Positions 7,850-13,183 of a stretch of DNA of 13,183 nucleotides are shown piece by piece. How positions within the stretch are numbered: the first letter of the stretch is position 1; every line of letters begins with the position of its first letter. The stretch is taken from the NCBI GenBank assembly GCA_004552395.1, contig SFOK01000045.1:1-13183 (forward strand), given 5' to 3'. This DNA comes from Bacteroidales bacterium. GTDB taxonomy: Bacteria; Bacteroidota; Bacteroidia; Bacteroidales; Muribaculaceae. The notes below the pieces were generated by a model that did not search any database, was not told where the DNA came from, and saw nothing but the letters and a program-made list of their open reading frames with translations. The translations under genes were made by a program, and so were the position numbers.

Positions 7850-8632
7850 TTACGAAGCCTTCTTCTGCGGCTTGTTGCGCTCTATGAGCTCGCGGGCCAG
7901 CTGCCGGTGGCTGATCGTGCCGCGGCACTCGGGATCGTAGAGCGTCACGGGCAGACCGTGACTCGGCGACTCCGACAGCTTGATATTGCGCGGTATCACG
8001 GTGGAGAACACCATATCGCCGAAATGCGTCTTGAGCTCCTCGTAGATCTGATTCGCCAGTCGCAGACGCGCGTCGTACATCGTCACGAGGAATCCCTCGA
8101 TCTCGAGCGGCGGGTTCAGATGGCTCTTTATGATACGGATCGTGTTGAGCAGCTGCGTGATTCCGTCGAGAGCAAAATATTCTGCCTGAACGGGTATGAT
8201 CACCGAGTCGGCCGCCGTCAGAGCGTTGACTGTGGTGCTTCCAAGCGACGGCGAACAGTCTATGAGTATGAAGTCGTAGTCGTCCTTCACCGGCTCTATA
8301 GCCCGGCGAAGCACCTTCTCGCGGTCGGGCTTGTTGATAAGCTCCAGCTCGGCGCCCACAAGGTCGATGCGCGAGCCGACTATCTTGAGGCCCTCCACAC
8401 ACGTCTCCTGCACAGCCGCCTTCATCGGATAGTCGTCGACAAGACATTCGTAGATCGATACCTGAGCCTGACGCGGGTCGAGCCCCAGACCCGATGTGGC
8501 GTTAGCCTGAGGGTCAGCGTCGATGAGAAGTATCTTCTTCCCTTTCTCCGCCAGACATGCGGCAAGGTTGATGGCCGTGGTCGTTTTGCCCACGCCTCCC
8601 TTCTGATTCGCTATTGCTATGATTTTACCCAT
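7850..8632 (-). CDS. parA: Chromosome partitioning ATPase ParA (Soj)
   Basis: 260 residues, the usual length for a chromosomal Soj-type ParA without an N-terminal DNA-binding extension. The deviant Walker A is KGGVGKTT (11-18), with signature Lys11 and Lys16. Walker A' is LLIDADPQANAT (about 35-46) and Walker B is FILIDCSPSLG (121-131). The C-terminal half has the typical PVQAEYFALDG and SESPSHGLPV segments. It binds DNA non-specifically as an ATP dimer and is reset by the ParB N-terminus. I chose the ATG at 8632 because GKIIAIANQKGG is the normal family start; a GTG at 8647 adds only five unconserved residues. It is the first gene of the operon, with a promoter about 150 bases upstream and a structured leader in between. 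The protein ends in a basic NKPQKKAS tail. Confidence 0.96.
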   Translation of the reverse strand: MGKIIAIANQKGGVGKTTTAINLAACLAEKGKKILLIDADPQANATSGLGLDPRQAQVSIYECLVDDYPMKAAVQETCVEGLKIVGSRIDLVGAELELINKPDREKVLRRAIEPVKDDYDFILIDCSPSLGSTTVNALTAADSVIIPVQAEYFALDGITQLLNTIRIIKSHLNPPLEIEGFLVTMYDARLRLANQIYEELKTHFGDMVFSTVIPRNIKLSESPSHGLPVTLYDPECRGTISHRQLARELIERNKPQKKAS

Positions 8633-8648
8633 TCTGTTGCGTTTCACC

Positions 8649-8683
8649 GAGACCGGAGCGGCAGCCTTTCGCCGCCGGCTCTC
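8649..8683 (-). promoter_or_regulatory. Leader hairpin just upstream of parA
   Basis: The arms at 8649-8662 and 8671-8683 pair in three blocks of four base pairs, with a one-base and a two-base bulge, around an eight-base loop. The structure is GC-rich and ends 16 bases before the parA ATG, so it would sit in the 5' leader close to the ribosome landing site. There is no T-run, so it is not a terminator. A translational or stability role is inference. Confidence 0.45.
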
Positions 8684-8783
8684 TTACCGATACCCGCCTT
8701 CACTGCCGGGCGTTATCAGCCTGATTACGATGCAGTTGACTCTCCGAGTGAAGAGCCGGGCATCCCCGTTCCCATATTTTTTG

Positions 8784-8815
8784 CAAAGTAACAAAAAAAT
8801 AGCGAATTTTCCCAA
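8784..8815 (-). promoter_or_regulatory. Putative parA operon promoter (Bacteroidetes type)
   Basis: On the minus strand a TTG at 8815-8813 is followed after 21 bases by TTACTTTG (8791-8784), one base off the TAnnTTTG -7 box. The predicted start of transcription is near 8777, giving a leader of about 145 bases before parA. The region is AT-rich, in contrast to its surroundings. Confidence 0.5.
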
Positions 8816-8846
8816 TTTCCGCCCGCTTTATACTCCCCTCAGTATT

Positions 8847-9461
8847 TTAAAAATTGTTAATAACCCCGCCCGGCTCCCTCTCTCCTCCCCGCCCGACGCC
8901 CTCCCCCGACGCCGTCCTGCCTCCTCTCTCACATCGAGAAGTATCGGCCATGGCGTAGTCCCCGGTCCGCAGCATCGTGCAGAATTCACCGCGGCTCATC
9001 GCCATGAGAAACTCCTCGAAATCCATCGGATAAATTGTGAGCATACCGACCTTTCCCACAGGAAATGATTCCTGACGGGCAAGCGTGATGCCGAGCAGCG
9101 AACCGGCTGCAATCACATGATATTCAGGCGCATTCTCGTAGAAATATTTCAGAGCATGGAGTCCGCGCGGAGCCTCCTGTATCTCGTCAAAGATGATCAG
9201 GGTCTTGCCGGGCACGATCGACTGACCCGACAAGGCCTGCAGACCGATCAGCATACGGCTTATGCCGTAATCGGCAAGGAAAAACGTCTGCATCAGCGGC
9301 TCGTTGTCGCAGTTGATGTAGACCACATTCTCCTATTCCTTGGCACCAAACTCACGCATCAGCCATATCTTGCCGACCTGACGCGTTCCCAAAAGCACCA
9401 TGGGTTTACGGCTCTTCGACTCCTTCCACTCCTTCAGTTTCTTGTTGGCTTTTCGCTGCAT
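8847..9461 (-). pseudogene. Decayed AAA_14/DUF4143-family ATPase (N-terminal remnant)
   Basis: From the ATG at 9461 the frame reads MQRKANKKLKEWKESKSRKP, then MVLLGTRQVGKIW and LMREFGAKE. It then hits an in-frame TAG (9335-9333) and continues in the same frame as ENVVYINCDNEPLMQ, IIFDEIQEAPRGLHALKYF and IAAGSLLGITLARQESFPVG. This is the N-terminal ATPase domain of a common Bacteroidales family of about 400 residues. Damage is threefold. The Walker A GKT is GKI, losing the Thr that helps bind Mg. The TAG replaces what is likely a Tyr codon. Recognisable homology stops near 8940 (about MLRTGDYAMAD), so the rest of the ATPase and all of DUF4143 are missing; the remaining frame to 8847 is an artefact of a purine-rich tract. 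Walker B (LIIFDE) is intact. The family's function is unknown. It sits between miaB and parA and keeps a good promoter, suggesting recent decay of an inserted gene. Confidence 0.85.
8864..8931. other. Pyrimidine-rich tract with a short direct repeat
   Basis: The plus strand is strongly C/T-rich and contains the 9-base word CCCGACGCC twice (8892-8900 and 8905-8913). It lies where the ATPase remnant loses homology and before the parA promoter region. No coding signature is seen. Confidence 0.4.
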
Positions 9462-9486
9462 CTCCTTTATCGTGCTGAATTTCAGG

Positions 9487-9517
9487 CAAAATTACACTTT
9501 TCAAAGGATATATCCAA
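9487..9517 (-). promoter_or_regulatory. Promoter of the AAA_14 ATPase remnant
   Basis: On the minus strand a TTG (9517-9515), a 20-base spacer and a perfect TAATTTTG -7 box (9494-9487) fit the Bacteroidetes consensus. Transcription would start near 9480, about 20 bases before the ATG at 9461. Confidence 0.55.
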
Positions 9518-9536
9518 GCCGGAATCACACTTTTCA
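9490..9536. repeat. 14-base direct repeat with 33-base period in the ATPase promoter
   Basis: AATTACACTTTTCA at 9490-9503 and AATCACACTTTTCA at 9523-9536 differ at one base and are spaced 33 bases start to start, about three helical turns. They bracket the -33 box. A pair of protein-binding sites is a reasonable guess; a duplicated promoter fragment is the alternative. Confidence 0.5.
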
Positions 9537-9570
9537 GGACTTTGAGCTCACCAAGCCTTTCTCGCGGGGA

Positions 9571-10941
9571 TTAGAGGAGCTCGCCGAGGAGGGTCGCTGA
9601 GGAGAAGCCGGTCACGCGGACACGGCGGAACTGGCCGGGACGGGCGTCGCCGCGCGGAAACACCACGACTTTGTTCTGCGACGTGCGGCCGAAAAAGTCG
9701 TCGGCCGAACGCTTCGACCTTCCCTCCACAAGCACCTCGAACTCCTTGCCCACATCGGCGGCGTTAGAGCGCGAAGAGAGCTCGTTCTGCAACTGTATCA
9801 TGCGGTTAAGCCTCTCTACCTTAACCTCTTCCGGCACATTGTCGGGAAGATGCTTCGAGGCGAACGTTCCCGGCCGCTCCGAGTATTTGAACATGAACGC
9901 GGAGTCGAAGCCGGCCTCCTCCATCAGCGAAAGCGTCTGAAGGAAATCCTCCTCGGTCTCGCCGTGGAAGCCGGTAAACATATCAGTGCTCAAGCCGCAG
10001 CCCGGTATGATACGCCGGATCGCAGCCACACGATCCAGATACCATTGTCGGGTATAGCGGCGGTTCATCGCCTTTAGCACGGCATCGCTGCCCGACTGCA
10101 CCGGCAGATGTATATGCTTGGCTATGTTGGCATTGCGGGCCACAACCTCGAGCGTCTCGTCGCTCATATCCTTGGGATGAGAGGTCGTGAAACGTATCCT
10201 CATGCCGGGAGCCTCGCGGGCCACAGCCTCGAGCAGCTGCGGGAAACGGATCTCCTCCCCGGTCTCAGGATCTTTCCAGCAATAGGAATTCACATTCTGG
10301 CCCAGAAGAGTAGCCTCCTTGAAATTGCGGTCGCGGAGATCGCGCAGCTCCCTCAGGATACTCTCCGGCTCGCGGCTGCGTTCGCGGCCGCGGGTGTAAG
10401 GCACTATGCAGTAGGAACAGAAATTGTTGCAGCCGCGCATTATCGAGATGAAACCCGAGATGAACGCGTTGCCCAGGCGCCGCGGCACTATGTCGCGGTA
10501 AGTCTCCGTGAGCGAGAGCTCCACATTGACAGCCGGTACACCCTGCTCGGCCGCACCCACAAGCTGAGGCAGGTCGAGATAAGCGTCGGGACCGGCCACA
10601 AGATCCACACCGTGCTCGCGCACAAGCTCGTCCTTGAGGCGCTCGGCCATGCAGCCCAAGACTCCGATCACGATCCGCTTCTTCGATTTCTGCCGCCGGG
10701 CACGCCAGTAAGCGAGCCGCGAATATATTTTTTGCTCGGCATTGTCGCGTATCGAGCAGGTGTTGATCATCACCGCGTCAGCTTCGCTGTCCGTCTCGGT
10801 CAGATCGTAGCCGGCGAGCCCCATCATAGTCGCAACAACCTCACTGTCAGCCACATTCATCTGGCATCCGTAAGTTTCGATGCGCACTTTTTTAGTATTT
10901 GTGCAATTATCTTCGTTCCGGGGCAAAAAAAATGGCTCCAT
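9571..10941 (-). CDS. miaB: tRNA-2-methylthio-N6-dimethylallyladenosine synthase MiaB
   Basis: 456 residues, a full-length methylthiotransferase. The N-terminal UPF0004 domain has the three cluster ligands Cys26 (ETYGCQMN), Cys62 (INTCSIR) and Cys97 (GVLGCMAE). The radical SAM domain has the CxxxCxxC motif CNNFCSYC (Cys171, Cys175, Cys178) after SIMRG, followed by PYTRGRERSR, typical of MiaB. The C-terminal TRAM domain covers about 390-456 (FEVLVEGRSKRS, FFGRTSQNKVVVF). The enzyme uses two [4Fe-4S] clusters and SAM to add a methylthio group to i6A37 of tRNAs reading U-starting codons, which supports reading accuracy. The ATG at 10941 is preceded by a good promoter. The gene is transcribed divergently from the CoA-transferase. 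No clear terminator follows it. Confidence 0.96.
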   Translation of the reverse strand: MEPFFLPRNEDNCTNTKKVRIETYGCQMNVADSEVVATMMGLAGYDLTETDSEADAVMINTCSIRDNAEQKIYSRLAYWRARRQKSKKRIVIGVLGCMAERLKDELVREHGVDLVAGPDAYLDLPQLVGAAEQGVPAVNVELSLTETYRDIVPRRLGNAFISGFISIMRGCNNFCSYCIVPYTRGRERSREPESILRELRDLRDRNFKEATLLGQNVNSYCWKDPETGEEIRFPQLLEAVAREAPGMRIRFTTSHPKDMSDETLEVVARNANIAKHIHLPVQSGSDAVLKAMNRRYTRQWYLDRVAAIRRIIPGCGLSTDMFTGFHGETEEDFLQTLSLMEEAGFDSAFMFKYSERPGTFASKHLPDNVPEEVKVERLNRMIQLQNELSSRSNAADVGKEFEVLVEGRSKRSADDFFGRTSQNKVVVFPRGDARPGQFRRVRVTGFSSATLLGELL

Positions 10942-10943
10942 AA

Positions 10944-10975
10944 TTTTGTCGGTAAAGGTGTTTGTTGTAATTTTG
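10944..10975 (+). promoter_or_regulatory. Promoter of the acetyl-CoA hydrolase/transferase gene
   Basis: TTTTG at 10944-10948, a 19-base spacer and a perfect TAATTTTG -7 box at 10968-10975. Transcription would begin near 10982, leaving a leader of about 83 bases before the ATG at 11065. Confidence 0.6.
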
Positions 10976-10979
10976 TGAC

Positions 10980-11051
10980 TGCAAAATTACCATAAAATCC
11001 AAGGGATTGCAAATTTCCCTTGACTCACTATTGCAAATTTACCATAAAATC
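10980..11051. repeat. 20-base direct repeat flanking a hairpin in the divergent promoter region
   Basis: The 20-base element beginning TGCAAA and ending ACCATAAAATC occurs at 10980-10999 and 11032-11051 with one mismatch and a period of 52. Between the copies, CAAGGGA (11000-11006) and TCCCTTG (11016-11022) form a perfect 7-bp stem with a 9-base loop. Read on the minus strand each copy contains a TAnnTTTG box (TAATTTTG, TAAATTTG), so it may be a duplicated miaB promoter or a repeated operator. Confidence 0.6.
10982..11013 (-). promoter_or_regulatory. Promoter of miaB
   Basis: On the minus strand TTTG (11013-11010), 20 bases, then TAATTTTG (10989-10982). Transcription would start near 10975, about 35 bases before the miaB ATG. 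It overlaps the plus-strand promoter, with only six bases between the two -7 boxes. Confidence 0.6.
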
Positions 11052-11064
11052 TAATAGGTTAAAC

Positions 11065-12582
11065 ATGAGCATTCCTTTCATTACGGCAGAAGAGGCCGCC
11101 GCTTGTATCAACAACGGTGACAATGTGGGCCTTTCCGGCTTTACCGCTTCCGGCACTCCCAAAGTGGTGACTGTTGCTTTGGCAAAGCGCGCCAAAGAGC
11201 TTCATGAAAAAGGCGAGCCTTTCAAGATAAATCTTTTCTCCGGCGCCAGCACCAACGACCATGTCGACGGTGAGCTCGCTCGCGCTGAAGCAGTCAATCT
11301 CCGCACCCCCTATCAGGGCCACCCCGACAGCCGCAAGGCCATCAACTGCGGCCAGATCCACTACTTCGACTATCACCTCTCGCACCTATCTCAGGACCTC
11401 CGCTACGGTTTCTTCGGCCCCATCGACGTGGCTATCATCGAAGCTACAGAGATGAGCCCCAACGGCGACGTCATCCTCGGCGCAGGCCTCGGCATGGCTC
11501 CCACAATCGCCGCCATGGCCAAGAAAGTAATCATAGAATATTCTTCGTATTACCATACATCCTTCCGCGGCTTCCACGACAACTATATCCCGGCCGACCC
11601 TCCTCACCGCCGCGAGATACCCATCTATAAGCCCAGCGACCGCATCGGATCCACAGTTCTCCATATCGATCCCAAGAAGATCATCGGTATCGTGCCCTCC
11701 AACGCCTCCGAAAGCATCAAGCCTTTCGCAGCCGGCGACGAGACCACAGAGCGCATCGGCGCCAATGTATGCCACTTCCTGGCCGAGCAGCTCCGCCAGG
11801 GCGAGATACCCAAGGAGTTCCTCCCCATCCAGTCCGGTGTGGGCAACGTGGCCAACGCAGTGCTCTACGGTCTGGGCGAGAATCCAGAGATACCTCAGTT
11901 CCAGATGTATACAGAGGTGATCCAAGACGCCGTGATGCACCTCATGGAAGAGGGCAAGTGTAACTTCGCCTCTACTTGCGCGCTCACATTCTCCGACGAA
12001 GCCATGCTCTCCTTCATGGACAACATCGACTTCTTCCGCGACAAGATACTGATGCGCCCCGGCGAGATCTCCAACAGCCCCGAGATCGTGCGCCGTCTCG
12101 GCCTCATCGCCATGAACACGGCCCTCGAAGCCGACATCTTCGGCAACGTGAACTCCACTCATGTGCTCGGCACCAAGATGATGAACGGTATCGGCGGTTC
12201 TGCCGACTTTTCCCGCAACGCTTACCTCTCCATCTTCTCCTGCCCCTCAATCCAGAAGGGCGGCAAGATCTCGGCCATCGTGCCTATGGCAAGCCATGTG
12301 GACCACAGCGAACACTCCGTCAAAGTGCTTGTCACAGAGCAGGGTGTGGCCGACCTCCGTGGCAAATCGCCCCGCCAGCGTGCCGAGACTATCATCGAGA
12401 ACTGCGTTCACCCCGACTATAAGCAGCTCATGTGGGACTACCTCAAGCTCACACAGAAGCCGATCCATACGCCCCACAACCTCCACGCAGCCTTCGCACT
12501 CCACGAAGCCTTCGCAGAGACCGGCGATATGCGCAACGCTGACTACGGCCGCGCCGAACGCCTCAACGAGACCAACGACTGA
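11065..12582 (+). CDS. Acetyl-CoA hydrolase/CoA-transferase family protein (probable succinate/propionate/acetate CoA-transferase)
   Basis: 505 residues, the length of class I CoA-transferases of the Ach1/AarC/Cat1 family. The N-terminal half begins with ITAEEAAACINNGDNVGLSG and FTASGTPKVV. The C-terminal half holds the catalytic glutamate, Glu284 in MYTEVIQD, which forms the CoA thioester; the GVGN loop (258-261) for the oxyanion hole; and the CoA-site segments FGNVNSTH and GIGGSADFSRNAY. All these residues are present, so it should be active. Likely reactions are acetate:succinyl-CoA or succinate:propionyl-CoA transfer, fitting the succinate-propionate fermentation of gut Bacteroidales; the exact substrates are inferred. 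The ATG at 11065 gives the normal family start; an upstream in-frame TTG at 11020 lies in the leader repeats. It is monocistronic, divergent from miaB, with a short hairpin directly at its stop codon. Confidence 0.94.
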   Translation: MSIPFITAEEAAACINNGDNVGLSGFTASGTPKVVTVALAKRAKELHEKGEPFKINLFSGASTNDHVDGELARAEAVNLRTPYQGHPDSRKAINCGQIHYFDYHLSHLSQDLRYGFFGPIDVAIIEATEMSPNGDVILGAGLGMAPTIAAMAKKVIIEYSSYYHTSFRGFHDNYIPADPPHRREIPIYKPSDRIGSTVLHIDPKKIIGIVPSNASESIKPFAAGDETTERIGANVCHFLAEQLRQGEIPKEFLPIQSGVGNVANAVLYGLGENPEIPQFQMYTEVIQDAVMHLMEEGKCNFASTCALTFSDEAMLSFMDNIDFFRDKILMRPGEISNSPEIVRRLGLIAMNTALEADIFGNVNSTHVLGTKMMNGIGGSADFSRNAYLSIFSCPSIQKGGKISAIVPMASHVDHSEHSVKVLVTEQGVADLRGKSPRQRAETIIENCVHPDYKQLMWDYLKLTQKPIHTPHNLHAAFALHEAFAETGDMRNADYGRAERLNETND

Positions 12583-12604
12583 ACGCCCTCCCCGGGCCGT
12601 TTTA
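12582..12604 (+). terminator. Possible short intrinsic terminator at the CoA-transferase stop
   Basis: AACGCCC (12582-12588) pairs with GGGCCGTT (12594-12601) with one bulged base around a five-base loop, followed by a short T-run (TTTT, 12600-12603). It starts on the last base of the stop codon. The T-run is short, so termination may be partial. Confidence 0.4.
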
Positions 12605-12640
12605 GGTCGAAATGACTGAAGCCGCGGGCCGCTGAAATGT

Positions 12641-12648
12641 TAAATTTG
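12641..12648 (+). promoter_or_regulatory. Candidate -7 box of the intergenic RNA
   Basis: TAAATTTG matches the TAnnTTTG consensus perfectly. No good TTTG lies 19-21 bases upstream, so the promoter would be weak or the match may be chance. A start near 12655 is implied. Confidence 0.3.
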
Positions 12649-12654
12649 AAAAAA

Positions 12655-12846
12655 AGACGAAAAAATCGCCACAGACATTAAACCTTTGGTAATTTAGATT
12701 GTCTTTAAGATATATCCCCTGCCGTAGCCGCGAGATTTCCCGGTGTCAAAACCAACGGCAAAGGATAGCAACAAGGATTTAATGGAACTAAATTCTTGCT
12801 TCATTAACCTTAAACCGTCGGTAGCCGAGGCTATCGGCGGTTTTTG
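12655..12846 (+). ncRNA. Candidate structured small RNA of about 190 nt (family unknown)
   Basis: This stretch lacks a believable protein gene but shows four successive stems on the plus strand: AGACA/TGTCT (12673-12704, with an inner TTA..CC/GG..TAA stem); TGCCGT/ACGGCA (12720-12760); AAGG+TTAATG with CATTAA+CCTT (12773-12811, two bulged bases); and a strong terminal hairpin ending in T's (12812-12845). A possible -7 box lies just upstream. It is either an independent RNA or a long structured 3' UTR of the CoA-transferase. Its length would fit a 6S-like RNA, but I cannot confirm any family. Confidence 0.4.
12812..12845 (+). terminator. Strong intrinsic terminator
   Basis: AAACCGTCGGTAGCC (12812-12826) pairs with GGCTATCGGCGGTTT (12829-12843) with only two G-U pairs; the loop opens to CGAG. 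TTTTT (12841-12845) follows. This is the clearest terminator in the window and it is about 230 bases past the nearest stop codon, so it ends either a long 3' UTR or a separate RNA. Confidence 0.85.
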
Positions 12847-12900
12847 CTTTCCCCCCTCGCTTTCCCTTCCCTCCCCCCGCCGCTCACCCTTCGCCGCGCT
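12847..12900. other. Pyrimidine-rich spacer
   Basis: Between the terminator and the toxin promoter the plus strand is almost all C and T with few purines. It resembles the tract at 8864-8931 in composition. No gene or structure is evident. Confidence 0.35.
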
Positions 12901-12925
12901 TCACAAATTTTCATTGATTTTTCGC

Positions 12926-12943
12926 TTTCACAAATTTGTGAAA
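12926..12943. promoter_or_regulatory. Perfect 18-bp palindrome, probable operator of the higBA promoter
   Basis: TTTCACAAATTTGTGAAA is a perfect palindrome covering the -33 box of the downstream promoter. Symmetry extends outward through TTTTT (12918-12922) and AAAAA (12947-12951). A third half-site, TCACAAATTT, lies at 12901-12910, 27 bases before the matching half. Position and symmetry fit autorepression by a HigA-type antitoxin, which is inference because the antitoxin gene is outside the window. Confidence 0.6.
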
Positions 12944-12966
12944 ATCAAAAACTATTTATACCTTTG
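12935..12966 (+). promoter_or_regulatory. Promoter of the higB toxin gene
   Basis: TTTG (12935-12938), a 20-base spacer and TACCTTTG (12959-12966) match the Bacteroidetes consensus exactly. Transcription would begin near 12973, about 13 bases before the ATG at 12986. Confidence 0.75.
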
Positions 12967-12985
12967 CACCGTAATAGAGATATGA

Positions 12986-13183
12986 ATGGTCGTAATCTTC
13001 CAACAAACTTACCTGCGCGATCTCTTTGAGACCGGAAAAATGCTCTGACAAAAAGCATCGATTTCAGCCCGATATTGTCAAGCGCTACCAAAAGCGAGTA
13101 ATGATGCTCTGCGCTGCGCCTTCCGCCAAGTCGTTGTATCAAATCAAATCGCTGAATTTCGAGGCATTGACCGGTGACAAGGC
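12986..13183 (+). pseudogene. higB: HigB/RelE-family toxin, frameshifted and cut by the right edge
   Basis: From the ATG at 12986 the frame reads MVVIFQQTYLRDLFETGK and then stops at a TGA (13046-13048). In the +1 frame the protein continues at once as CSDKKHRFQPDIVKRYQKRV, then MMLCAAPSAKSLYQIKSLNF and EALTGDK, open to the window end. Together these match the N-terminal two thirds of Bacteroidetes HigB mRNA interferases, in which ETGK-(two residues)-DKKHRFQP is continuous. The shift maps to a run of five A's (13036-13040); four A's would give GKCSDKKHR. So one A has been gained, by mutation, sequencing error, or slippage that could switch the gene. A HigA antitoxin gene is expected just downstream. 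Another ATG at 12982 gives only a 15-residue frame. Family assignment is from recognised motifs; HigB cleaves mRNA on the ribosome. Confidence 0.8.

Noticed and set aside
7703..8791. 362-codon plus-strand frame opposite parA
   Set aside because: Antisense shadow of a clearly conserved ParA; no recognisable domain.
11020..11064. TTG-initiated N-terminal extension of the CoA-transferase
   Set aside because: It runs through the leader hairpin and repeat, adds unconserved residues, and the ATG at 11065 gives the standard family start.
12743..12985. 80-codon plus-strand frame in the gap
   Set aside because: It spans the terminator, the pyrimidine tract and the higB promoter, has no family features and would need a GTG start.
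12982..13029. 15-codon frame starting at the ATG four bases before the higB start
   Set aside because: Its residues resemble nothing, and the overlapping frame from 12986 matches the HigB N-terminus.
1..13183. CRISPR arrays, tRNA or rRNA genes, intact insertion sequences
   Set aside because: No regularly spaced repeat series, cloverleaf, ribosomal sequence or transposase motif was found on either strand.

Overview
The window looks like a chromosomal segment from a gut-type Bacteroidales bacterium, most plausibly of the Muribaculaceae or a near relative. Three things point there. The gene set (GldE, MltD with LysM repeats, DUF5683, HigB-type toxin, AAA_14/DUF4143 ATPase) is typical of the phylum. 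The upstream regions repeatedly carry the Bacteroidetes -33/-7 promoter (TTTG, 19-21 bp, TAnnTTTG). Ribosome binding sites are weak or absent. The genus call is inference from gene style and moderately high GC, not from a marker gene.

Layout. From 1 to 10941 every gene is on the minus strand. Reading in the direction of transcription: miaB (10941-9571); a decayed AAA_14 ATPase with its own promoter (9461-8847); the segregation operon parA (8632), parB (7718), a DUF5683 membrane protein (6833) and an MltD-like LysM lytic transglycosylase (5920-4076); an MsbA-type ABC exporter (3998-2118); purN, carrying an unexpected C-terminal CD225/dispanin membrane domain (2110-983); and gldE, which runs off the left edge. 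Beyond a compact divergent promoter region (10942-11064) the plus strand carries an acetyl-CoA hydrolase/CoA-transferase (11065-12582). It is followed by about 400 bases without a recognised protein gene, which hold a probable structured RNA with a strong terminator, a pyrimidine-rich tract and a toxin-antitoxin promoter/operator. The 5' part of a higB toxin gene then runs off the right edge with a +1 A frameshift.

How the genes fit together. parA, parB, DUF5683 and mltD follow an order I recall from other Bacteroidetes genomes, placing chromosome segregation beside cell-wall remodelling. The CoA-transferase fits succinate/propionate/acetate fermentation. miaB (tRNA modification), purN (purine synthesis), the ABC exporter and gldE are housekeeping or envelope functions. 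The two accessory, decaying loci (AAA_14 remnant and frameshifted higB) are of families that commonly move between genomes.

Most worth a second look: the PurN-CD225 fusion, the structured RNA candidate at 12655-12846, the frameshift in a homopolymer of higB with its palindromic operator, and the overlapping divergent miaB/CoA-transferase promoters built on a duplicated 20-bp element. No CRISPR array, tRNA, rRNA, intact transposase or consensus parS site was seen.
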